Assembly: GCA_015767395.1 (NCBI GenBank)
Contig: JADWMI010000009.1
Span: forward strand, 6,537-21,154
DNA: 14,618 nucleotides
Direction: 5' to 3'
Source of the DNA: Bacteroidota bacterium
Lineage (GTDB): Bacteria > Bacteroidota > Bacteroidia > Flavobacteriales > Flavobacteriaceae
A program made the translations under genes and the position numbers. The notes under the pieces are model-generated. The model was not told where the DNA came from, did not search any database, and saw only the letters and a program-made list of their open reading frames with translations. Of this stretch, positions 7,483-13,655 are shown one piece after another (position 1 is the stretch's first letter; each line of letters opens with the position of its first letter).

Positions 7483-8940
7483 TTATTGATTTTTTAACAC
7501 CATCTCTGAAACTATTTTTCCAGAAATAATTGCCGGAGGCACCCCAGGTCCCGGTACTGTCAACTGGCCTGTAAAAAATAGATTCTTAACTTTTTTACTT
7601 TTAATTTTTGGCCTTAAAAAAGCTGTTTGAAATAAGGTGTTTGCCAAACCATAGGCATTCCCTTTATATGAGTTGTAATCGCTTTTAAAATCATTTACAC
7701 AGTAAGATTCTTTAAATAAAACTTGATCGATTAATTTTTGACCTGTAAGCTGTTCTAATCTTTTCATTATTTTCAAGAAATACGCTTCTCTTACTTCAGG
7801 AATATCGTTTAAACCAGGCGCCAAAGGAATTAAAAAAGTAGCCGCTTCTCTATAAATAGGGGCAAAACTATTATCGGTTATACTAGAAAAACTTGCATAA
7901 AAAAGCGGCTCCTTTGGCCATTTTGGCGTATCATAAATATCTTGTGCATGCACATCAAAATCAGTATCAAAAAACAACGTATGATGTGAAACATTTTTTA
8001 ATTTTTTATTAAAACCTACATAAAAAAGTAAAGCAGAAGGGGCAAACGTTTTTTGGGCCCAATACTTCTCTGAATAAGCTCTATATTTTTTTTCGATTAA
8101 AGTTTCAGTATGGTGGTAATCTGCACCACTAATAACGACATCGGCTTTTAAAAATATATTGTTTGCACTAACACCTTCTACAACTCCATTTTCAACAGTA
8201 ATTTTATCAACATTTTGGTTCGTTTTTAATTTTACCCCTAAGCTTGTTGCCAATTGAACAAAACCGTTAACGACCTCAAACATTCCTCCTTTTGGATGCC
8301 AAGTCCCTAAACCGAAATCGGCATAGTTCATGAAATTATAAAAACTGGGCGTATTATTAGGTTTTGCTCCAAGAAACAAAACAGGAAACTCTAAAATTTG
8401 TCTTAGTTTATGACTTTTTATTTTTTTTCGTACTGTTCTACTAATGGATGTAAAAAACTGATTGACTTTTAATAAAGTTGTGAAATTGATTAATTCTGAA
8501 ATTGACGCTCCTGGTTTATAAACCAAATCTTTGATTGCAACATCGTAGTTGAATTTTGCTGAAGTTAAAAATGCTTTTAAATGTTTGGAACTCCCCTTTT
8601 CTTCGGCTTCAAAAATCGAATATATAGCATTTAAATTATCTGGAATTGTTATAGAATCATTTTTTCCAAAATACACTTGGTAAGCTGGCGCCAATTTTTC
8701 CAGTTGGTAAAAATCTGAAGGCGTTTTATTAAAGTCACTGAAAAATTTCTCAAAAACATCTGGCATCCAATACCAAGTTGGTCCCATATCAAAAGTAAAA
8801 CCATCTTTTTTGAATTGTCTGGCTCTTCCGCCAACGGTAGCATTCTTTTCTAAAATTGTTACATTATTACCCGCCTTTGCTAAATAACAAGCTGTTGATA
8901 ATGATGAAAATCCGGAACCTATGATAACTATATCTTTCAT
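7483..8940 (-). CDS. crtI: Phytoene desaturase
   Basis: 485 aa FAD-dependent desaturase/isomerase. The N-terminal dinucleotide fold reads IVIIGSGFSSLSTACYLA (4-21) with a Ser in the third Gly position, then ILEKN..VGGRARQF and FDMGPTWYWMPDVFEKFF. The C-terminal FAD/substrate signature is LFFTGQLTVPGPGVPPAIISG (454-474), typical of Bacteroidota CrtI. It converts phytoene to lycopene in four desaturations. It is the first gene of a six-gene operon and has a good Bacteroidota promoter directly in front of it. That promoter's -7 box ends 8 bases before the ATG, so the messenger should have an extremely short leader. Desaturation number cannot be read directly, but the downstream lycopene cyclase implies lycopene. 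Confidence 0.95.
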   Translation of the reverse strand: MKDIVIIGSGFSSLSTACYLAKAGNNVTILEKNATVGGRARQFKKDGFTFDMGPTWYWMPDVFEKFFSDFNKTPSDFYQLEKLAPAYQVYFGKNDSITIPDNLNAIYSIFEAEEKGSSKHLKAFLTSAKFNYDVAIKDLVYKPGASISELINFTTLLKVNQFFTSISRTVRKKIKSHKLRQILEFPVLFLGAKPNNTPSFYNFMNYADFGLGTWHPKGGMFEVVNGFVQLATSLGVKLKTNQNVDKITVENGVVEGVSANNIFLKADVVISGADYHHTETLIEKKYRAYSEKYWAQKTFAPSALLFYVGFNKKLKNVSHHTLFFDTDFDVHAQDIYDTPKWPKEPLFYASFSSITDNSFAPIYREAATFLIPLAPGLNDIPEVREAYFLKIMKRLEQLTGQKLIDQVLFKESYCVNDFKSDYNSYKGNAYGLANTLFQTAFLRPKIKSKKVKNLFFTGQLTVPGPGVPPAIISGKIVSEMVLKNQ

Positions 8941-8972
8941 TTGTTTAACAAATATACATATTTATTAAACAA
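8941..8972 (-). promoter_or_regulatory. Candidate operator: two direct repeats 21 bp apart over the crtI promoter
   Basis: TTGTTTAATAA (8972-8962) and TTGTTAAACAA (8951-8941) agree at 9 of 11 positions and start 21 bp apart, about two helical turns. They flank the spacer and overlap the 3' end of the -7 box. A related copy, TTGTTTAAATA at 9918-9908, sits at the same place relative to the -7 box of the regulator gene. This is a plausible binding site for the neighbouring MerR/CarH-like protein. The DNA is A+T rich, so chance resemblance is possible. Confidence 0.4.
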
Positions 8973-8978
8973 AAACAA
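8949..8978 (-). promoter_or_regulatory. Promoter of the crtI operon (Bacteroidota -33/-7 type)
   Basis: On the minus strand, TTG at 8978-8976 is followed by exactly 19 bases and then TATATTTG at 8956-8949, a perfect TAnnTTTG -7 box. The start codon of crtI is at 8940, so transcription would begin only a few bases upstream of the ATG (nearly leaderless). Confidence 0.7.
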
Positions 8979-8994
8979 GTTTGTCTAAGCGTTT

Positions 8995-9894
8995 TTATAG
9001 TTTATTTAACAATACATCTATCGATTCAAACACTTTTACACTATTATTATCTATTTCAATCCCAGCTTCATTAATTTTTCTTCCAAGCAACCACAGTTCA
9101 TCCTGAGTTCCTTCTAAAACATTTTCAGAAACTTTTTCTATATATTCTGAAACCGATATTTTTGAAGGCTCTACAGTTAGATAACTTACAAAACAAATAG
9201 AGCTATATACTTTTTGAACATCATTTAAATTATTAAACGGTACACTTTGCCCCAAATAAACAGATTGATAACCATGCAACAACAACTCGAAGTGCAAGTA
9301 CAATAAACCCAATTCATGTATTTCATTCATTGGTAAATACAATACAAATACCCTATCAAAATTAGTAGGAGAAGATAACTGTAAGCGTTCAATATTGATA
9401 AATATTTTTTGTTTAATTAAATTGGTAATAAAATGCTCATGAGCTGGCGTAACAGATTTAACCTGCCATAACAGACCTATCTCATTTAAAAAAGGTATAA
9501 ATATATTTTTGAACACATCTCTTAAGGAAGATTGAGCAATTAAATTATTATAGGTAACATTGAACAAATTCTCATCAAAATTTAACATCGCTAATTTCAA
9601 TGTATTCGAGGCCTGGGTATCTGCTCCATTCTTAGCTACTAATTCTCTAACTGTTGCATTTAGTTTTGACTCTGGTAATTCAGAAATTTTTGAAATTTTA
9701 TAGCCATTAGAATTTAAATAAGAAACGTTCAATAACTTTAGAAGACTGTTAATATCATAATATCTAATATTTGAATCCGTCCTATTTGGTTCTAAAATAT
9801 TATATCTTTTTTCCCAAATTCGAATAGTGTGCGCTTTAATCCCTGAAAAATTCTCAAGATCCTTAATCGTAAACTCTGTTTTTATATTGTTCAA
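8995..9894 (-). CDS. MerR-family regulator with CarH-like cobalamin-binding domain (putative light sensor)
   Basis: 299 aa. Residues 7-70 form a MerR winged helix (FTIKDLENFSGIKAHTIRIWEKRY, then NIRYYDINSLLKLL). Residues from about 95 to the end resemble the B12-binding module of CarA/CarH/LitR regulators. It has the W-x9-EH signature (W143, E153-H154) and ExHxxG (EIHELG, 191-196), whose His is the lower cobalt ligand. SxL follows (SYL, 237-239). The later GG reads GR (271-272), and Gln follows W143 where Thermus CarH has a second cobalt-binding His. The start is TTG at 9894, chosen because the HTH begins at residue 7 and an in-frame stop lies five codons further upstream. It lies 54 bases upstream of crtI in the same direction and is the likely light- or B12-responsive regulator of the operon and of itself. 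Confidence 0.88.
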   Translation of the reverse strand: MNNIKTEFTIKDLENFSGIKAHTIRIWEKRYNILEPNRTDSNIRYYDINSLLKLLNVSYLNSNGYKISKISELPESKLNATVRELVAKNGADTQASNTLKLAMLNFDENLFNVTYNNLIAQSSLRDVFKNIFIPFLNEIGLLWQVKSVTPAHEHFITNLIKQKIFINIERLQLSSPTNFDRVFVLYLPMNEIHELGLLYLHFELLLHGYQSVYLGQSVPFNNLNDVQKVYSSICFVSYLTVEPSKISVSEYIEKVSENVLEGTQDELWLLGRKINEAGIEIDNNSVKVFESIDVLLNKL

Positions 9895-9915
9895 TTTAAT
9901 TGTATTTTATTTAAA

Positions 9916-9945
9916 CAAATATAGAAATTTTATTGTAATAAACAA
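9916..9945 (-). promoter_or_regulatory. Promoter of the MerR/CarH-like regulator gene
   Basis: Minus strand TTG at 9945-9943, a 19-base spacer, then TATATTTG at 9923-9916: the same architecture and identical -7 box as the crtI promoter. The sequence continues TTTAAATA, resembling the repeats at crtI. The -33 TTG directly abuts the aroC terminator stem. Confidence 0.7.
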
Positions 9946-9972
9946 AAAGTGCTTCAAAATTGAAGCACTTTT
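9939..9972 (-). terminator. Rho-independent terminator of aroC
   Basis: A 12-bp perfect stem (AAAAGTGCTTCA / TGAAGCACTTTT, arms 9972-9961 and 9956-9945) with a 4-base loop is followed on the minus strand by TGTTT. It starts 36 bases after the aroC stop. The A/T ends of the stem make it potentially active in both directions. Confidence 0.8.
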
Positions 9973-10008
9973 AATTAAATATGTTAAAAAATAGCAGTTA
10001 TTTTTATT

Positions 10009-11070
10009 TTAAATCTTGTTTTTAGCATTCAACAACATAAAATCTGCAATGACCATGGCTGCCAAGGCTTCCACAATAGGGACAGCTCTAGGGACTACAC
10101 AAGGATCATGACGCCCTTTACCTTGCATATCAACAATATTACCATCTTTGTCAATAGTTTGTTGCGCTTGCATTATGGTTGCTACAGGCTTAAAGGCTAC
10201 ACGAAAATAAATATCCATCCCATTACTTATACCTCCTTGAATACCACCAGAAAGATTTGTTTTTGTACTTCCGTCTGAATTAAAAATATCGTTGTGCTCA
10301 CTACCTTTCATTTTGGCTCCACAAAATCCGCTACCATATTCAAACCCTTTCACGGCATTAATTGAGAGCATTGCTTTACCTAATTGCGCATGTAATTTAT
10401 CGAAAATAGGCTCCCCCAATCCAACTGGTACATTTTGAATTACACAGGTTACCGTGCCACCAATAGTATCACCTTGCTTTTTAATTTCATTGATTCGTTG
10501 AATCATTTTTTCTGCAGAAGCATCATCCGGACAACGAACCATATTGTTTTCGGCATTGTCCATATCTACATCCTGATATGGTTTTTCCATAAAAATATCA
10601 CCTACCGAAGAGGTAAAAGCATTGATTTTTATATTTGAAATTGCTTGTTTTGCTACTGCCCCACCAACAACCCAGTTGGCTGTTTCACGTGCCGAAGTTC
10701 TACCACCACCACGATAATCACGAACACCGTATTTCTTATCATAGGTATAGTCTGCGTGAGAAGGACGATATGAGTCTTTTATATGTGAATAATCATTAGA
10801 ACGTTGATGCACATTTTCAATAATAAATCCAATGGAAGCACCTGTCGTTTTTCCTTCAAAAATACCAGATAAGAATCTAACCTCATCAGGTTCTTTACGT
10901 TGTGTAACAATTTTAGATTGGCCAGGCTTTCTTCTATCCAACTCTTTCTGAACAGCCTCAAAATCGAGTTCAATCCCAGCAGGACAACCATCGATTACAC
11001 CTCCAATAGCTTCTCCGTGAGATTCTCCAAAAGTTGTTATTGTAAATATTTTTCCGAATGAATTAGACAT
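10009..11070 (-). CDS. aroC: Chorismate synthase
   Basis: 353 aa, full length. Signature blocks are [24 protein letters not shown] (about 9-32, with the conserved GESHG), [50 protein letters not shown] (about 100-131), and [16 protein letters not shown] with [18 protein letters not shown] near the end. It catalyses loss of phosphate from 5-enolpyruvylshikimate-3-phosphate to give chorismate, using reduced FMN as cofactor, in the cytoplasm. Chorismate feeds aromatic amino acids and menaquinone. A TACATTTG -7-like box lies at 11095-11088 on the minus strand, 17 bases before the start, and a strong terminator follows the gene, so it probably forms its own transcript. It is a core housekeeping gene with no oddity seen. 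Confidence 0.97.
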   Translation of the reverse strand: MSNSFGKIFTITTFGESHGEAIGGVIDGCPAGIELDFEAVQKELDRRKPGQSKIVTQRKEPDEVRFLSGIFEGKTTGASIGFIIENVHQRSNDYSHIKDSYRPSHADYTYDKKYGVRDYRGGGRTSARETANWVVGGAVAKQAISNIKINAFTSSVGDIFMEKPYQDVDMDNAENNMVRCPDDASAEKMIQRINEIKKQGDTIGGTVTCVIQNVPVGLGEPIFDKLHAQLGKAMLSINAVKGFEYGSGFCGAKMKGSEHNDIFNSDGSTKTNLSGGIQGGISNGMDIYFRVAFKPVATIMQAQQTIDKDGNIVDMQGKGRHDPCVVPRAVPIVEALAAMVIADFMLLNAKNKI

Positions 11071-11087
11071 AGTAATAATTTAAGCCA

Positions 11088-11095
11088 CAAATGTA
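11088..11095 (-). promoter_or_regulatory. Candidate -7 box of aroC
   Basis: Minus-strand TACATTTG matches TAnnTTTG exactly and lies 17 bases upstream of the aroC ATG. I do not see a clear -33 TTG at 19 bp, so this rests on one element. Confidence 0.45.
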
Positions 11096-11140
11096 AAAAA
11101 AAGAATCTTATTGAAGGTTGATTTGTTCTTTGAAATAACT

Positions 11141-11893
11141 TTAAAAAAACCACAGTTTTATTGCCATAATTACAATCATCACAATTAAAAACTTCCGAAT
11201 CAAACCATCTCCTTTTTTTACCGACCATCTGCTCGCCATCCATCCTCCTATGGAAGTCCCAACAGCCAAGGTTAAACCAACTTTCCAATCAATTTTATCG
11301 TTATAAGCAAAAATAGCCACCGCAGAAACGGTGTAAATTAACGCAACCGTTACTTTGATTGCATTGCTTTTTACCAATGATAAATTGTTAACTGATGACA
11401 AAATAAGCAACATTATAAAACCCACGCCTGCTTGAATAAAACCACCATAAATACCTACAAAAAAGAAAAGAAAGATACTAAACCACAACTGTTTTCCACT
11501 TGTTTTTTCAATAATAGATTGTTGCTTTCTTTTAGATTGAAAAACCATATAAATAACAACAATTACCATAATAACTGCCAATATTTTATTGAATGTCTCC
11601 CCTTTGATATCAACTGCTATTTGAGCGCCTATTAACGAACCAAATAAAGCTGAAATACCTACATAAATACTAAAAGGAAACGTAACAACTCCTTTGCTTT
11701 TAAAACCGGCAGTGGTAAAAACATTTTGAAACAATATGGCAATTCTATTTGTTCCATTGGCAATATTAGGTGGTAAGCCTAAAAAAATAAGAATGGGTAA
11801 AGTTAATAAGGAGCCTCCTCCAGCTAAAGTATTAATAGCGCCTGCTATAAAACCGACACCAATTAAAACTATAATTTCTACAATAGGGTTCAT
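11141..11893 (-). CDS. Sulfite exporter TauE/SafE family permease (TSUP, DUF81)
   Basis: 250 aa with about seven or eight hydrophobic segments. The N-terminal repeat contains IAGAINTLAGGGSLLTLPIL (about 16-35), then NGTNRIAILFQN. The second half contains GIYGGFIQAGVGFIMLLIL and SNAIKVTVALIYTVSAV, and GTSIGGWMASRWSVKKG precedes the last helix. The two Gly-rich segments in related halves are typical of the TSUP family, which moves small organic or sulfur anions across the inner membrane. The actual substrate is unknown, and a sulfite label would be guesswork. The gene lies between tRNA-Ser (divergent) and aroC (71 bases downstream). A -7-like TACTTTTG lies at 11917-11910, 16 bases before the start. 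Confidence 0.9.
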   Translation of the reverse strand: MNPIVEIIVLIGVGFIAGAINTLAGGGSLLTLPILIFLGLPPNIANGTNRIAILFQNVFTTAGFKSKGVVTFPFSIYVGISALFGSLIGAQIAVDIKGETFNKILAVIMVIVVIYMVFQSKRKQQSIIEKTSGKQLWFSIFLFFFVGIYGGFIQAGVGFIMLLILSSVNNLSLVKSNAIKVTVALIYTVSAVAIFAYNDKIDWKVGLTLAVGTSIGGWMASRWSVKKGDGLIRKFLIVMIVIMAIKLWFF

Positions 11894-11909
11894 CTAATTA
11901 ATTGAAGGT

Positions 11910-11917
11910 CAAAAGTA
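11910..11917 (-). promoter_or_regulatory. Candidate -7 box of the TauE/SafE-family gene
   Basis: Minus-strand TACTTTTG matches TAnnTTTG and lies 16 bases before the ATG. No convincing -33 TTG is seen at the expected distance. Confidence 0.4.
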
Positions 11918-11974
11918 GTAGAAAAATTATTAAAAAAAACTATAAAAAAGTTTTATCAAAACAAAAAAGCGTTT

Positions 11975-11982
11975 TATATTTG
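11975..11982 (+). promoter_or_regulatory. -7 box of the tRNA-Ser promoter
   Basis: TATATTTG on the plus strand is a perfect TAnnTTTG, 11 bases before the mature tRNA 5' end. The transcript would start just ahead of the tRNA. The -33 region is A/T-rich without a clear TTG. Confidence 0.6.
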
Positions 11983-11993
11983 CACTCGCTAAA

Positions 11994-12078
11994 GGAGAAA
12001 TGGCAGAGTGGTCGAATGCGGCAGTCTTGAAAACTGTTGAGGGTCACACCTCCGGGGGTTCGAATCCCTCTTTCTCCG
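11994..12078 (+). tRNA. tRNA-Ser (anticodon TGA)
   Basis: An 85-base cloverleaf. The acceptor stem is GGAGAAA / TTTCTCC with discriminator G at 12078. The anticodon arm is GCAGT-CTTGAAA-ACTGT with anticodon TGA at 12028-12030. A long variable arm (GAGG/CCTC) marks a class II serine tRNA, and the T arm has GGTTCGAATCC. The CCA end is not encoded (GCT follows). The 3' end abuts an integrase gene region, so this tRNA is the probable integration target of the element that follows. Confidence 0.96.
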
Positions 12079-12101
12079 CTGAGAGAACACCAAATCTCAA
12101 C

Positions 12102-12140
12102 AAAAGCCCATAAACTCAATGTTTATGGGCTTTTTAATTT
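12102..12140 (+). terminator. Terminator of tRNA-Ser
   Basis: A 14-bp perfect stem, AAAAGCCCATAAAC (12102-12115) / GTTTATGGGCTTTT (12121-12134), with a 5-base loop and a T-rich tail. This is a textbook intrinsic terminator 23 bases after the tRNA. If integration was into the tRNA 3' end, this terminator would come from the incoming element or mark a downstream target site. Confidence 0.88.
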
Positions 12141-12187
12141 TAGGACTATCCCATAATATACCATCAAAACACATATACAAAGGGGCT

Positions 12188-12230
12188 AATTCGGGGTCAG
12201 TTGAAAAATTTTTACAACTGACCCCGAATT
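12188..12230. repeat. Perfect 16-bp inverted repeat between tRNA-Ser and the integrase
   Basis: AATTCGGGGTCAGTTG (12188-12203) and its exact complement CAACTGACCCCGAATT (12215-12230) are separated by 11 bases, AAAAATTTTTA, that are themselves nearly self-complementary. It is G+C richer than its surroundings, has no T tract after it, and is not needed as a tRNA terminator. It could be an integrase or excision-factor site, a REP/MITE-like element, or a hairpin insulating the integrase. The rest of the 239-base gap up to the integrase start holds no gene that I can support. Confidence 0.85.
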
Positions 12231-12317
12231 TCACTACACCACCTGATTTTATTGGCCCTCCGAGAGGTCGTTTTAAAATATTTTTCGTATATTTAGATAT
12301 AAAAAGCTGCTAAACCT

Positions 12318-13562
12318 ATGGAAAATTCATTCTCACTTCTCTTTTATATTAAAAGAGTTAAAGTCGACGCTAACGGAAAAGCCAATATTTATTTCAGAAT
12401 TACCGTTAATGGTAGGCGCTCAGAGCTTAGTATCAAAAGAAAAATTGATATCAATAAATGGAGTTCTGAAGGCGGAAGAGCAAAAGGACATTCCGAAGAA
12501 TCTCAAAAAATAAATCAGTTTATTGATCTTATAACTAACAAAATTTACAAAATCCAGCAAAATTTCATTGAAAAGAACATACCCTATTCAGCTCTTAAAA
12601 TACGTGATTTCTATTTAGGAAAAAATGAAAAGCACAAAATGCTCCTGCAGATTTTCCAAGATCATAATGACCAGGTAAACAAGCTTATTGGAAAAGACTT
12701 TGCTCCAGGAACAGCTGAACGCTATCGAACAGCTAAAATGCATGTGGAGAGTTATATCATCAAAGAATATAAAAGGGACGACATTCCAGTAAAAGACGTA
12801 GACCATAAATTTATTACGGGATTTGAATACTATTTAAAAACGGTGCGGAATTGCAGTCATAATACAGCAATTAAATACATCACTAATTTCAAGAAAATAA
12901 TCAGGATTGCATATGCCAATGATTGGATTACAAAAGATCCATTCTTCAATTGGAAAGCGCGACTAAAAGTTGTTGATAGAGAATTTCTTTCTACTGAAGA
13001 AATTCAAAAAATGGTTGAAAAAGAACTGCATACTCCCCGACTCGATCAGGTTAAAGATATATTCATATTCTGTTGCTTTACTGGATTAGCGTATGCAGAT
13101 GTAAAAAAGCTTTCTGATAATGATATCGTAATTGGTATTGATGGAGATCAATGGATAAAAATTAAGCGGACTAAAACAAACACTAGAAGTAGTATCCCAA
13201 TGCTACCAACCGCAGCTGCAATTATAGAAAAATATGCTGATCACAAAGAAGCCACTCATAGCGATAAATTATTACCTGTCTTAAGCAATCAAAAAATGAA
13301 TGCCTACTTAAAGGAAATAGCAGACCTATGTGGAATATCAAAAAACCTGACATTTCACCTGGCAAGGCATACTTTTGCAACCACTGTAACACTTACAAAC
13401 GGGGTACCTATAGAATCTGTAAGTAAAATGCTAGGCCATAAATCATTAAAAACCACACAGCATTACGCAAAGATTTTAGACAGAAAAGTGAGTGACGATA
13501 TGAATGCTTTAAAAAATATTTTATATCAAACTCCTGATATAAAGAAAAAGTCAAATAATTAA
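12318..13562 (+). CDS. Tyrosine recombinase / integrase of Bacteroidota mobile elements (IntDOT-like)
   Basis: 414 aa. The three domains are an arm-binding N-terminus (about 1-90, SLLFYIKRVKVDANGKANIYFRI), a SAM-like core-binding region (about 105-205) and a catalytic domain (about 220-395). Catalytic residues are Lys286 in RTKTNT, H347-L-A-R350 with HTFAT, H374 in MLGHKSLKTTQHY, and nucleophile Tyr383. At the first Arg position (TGLRxxD in most relatives) the sequence reads TGLAYADV with Ala258. IntDOT of CTnDOT is likewise known to lack this Arg and to use another one; Arg284 or Arg290 could substitute here. It lies 239 bases downstream of the tRNA-Ser 3' end, pointing away, as expected for an island integrated at that tRNA. 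It probably catalyses integration and excision of the element. The start is the first ATG giving the full arm domain. Confidence 0.93.
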   Translation: MENSFSLLFYIKRVKVDANGKANIYFRITVNGRRSELSIKRKIDINKWSSEGGRAKGHSEESQKINQFIDLITNKIYKIQQNFIEKNIPYSALKIRDFYLGKNEKHKMLLQIFQDHNDQVNKLIGKDFAPGTAERYRTAKMHVESYIIKEYKRDDIPVKDVDHKFITGFEYYLKTVRNCSHNTAIKYITNFKKIIRIAYANDWITKDPFFNWKARLKVVDREFLSTEEIQKMVEKELHTPRLDQVKDIFIFCCFTGLAYADVKKLSDNDIVIGIDGDQWIKIKRTKTNTRSSIPMLPTAAAIIEKYADHKEATHSDKLLPVLSNQKMNAYLKEIADLCGISKNLTFHLARHTFATTVTLTNGVPIESVSKMLGHKSLKTTQHYAKILDRKVSDDMNALKNILYQTPDIKKKSNN

Positions 13563-13565
13563 CAA

Positions 13566-13635
13566 AATACTAAATAGTATTATTTATGCGGTTTAGCTAC
13601 ATAATTATTGGTTTTTCACTAGCTTTATCAAGCTA
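13566..13635. repeat. Two short hairpins in the integrase-rteC gap
   Basis: AATACT / AGTATT (13566-13571, 13576-13581; 4-base loop) directly follows the integrase stop. TAGCTT / AAGCTA (13620-13625, 13630-13635; 4-base loop) lies 20 bases before the rteC start. The first could be a weak terminator and the second an operator or leader hairpin. Both have only 6-bp stems in A+T-rich DNA, so function is doubtful. Confidence 0.35.
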
Positions 13636-13655
13636 AAAAGATTTAAAACCCCACA

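Noticed and set aside
8914..8919. Ser in the third glycine position of the CrtI dinucleotide motif (GSGFSS) as a possible defect
   Set aside because: To my knowledge this form is common in Bacteroidota CrtI, and the rest of the protein, including the C-terminal FAD signature, is intact.
12258..12270. CCTCCGAGAGG as a partial repeat of the tRNA-Ser 3' end (TCTCCGCTGAGAG)
   Set aside because: The match needs a gap and is only about 10 bases; too weak to call a second att site. I found no longer copy of the tRNA 3' end in the window.
12288..12295. TATATTTA as a -7 box of the integrase
   Set aside because: It misses the final G of TAnnTTTG and has no TTG 19 bp upstream, so it was not annotated as a promoter.
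12119..12313. 64-codon plus-strand reading frame between tRNA-Ser and the integrase
   Set aside because: It starts inside the tRNA terminator stem and runs through the 16-bp inverted repeat; its protein has no family features and it is best explained by non-coding DNA.
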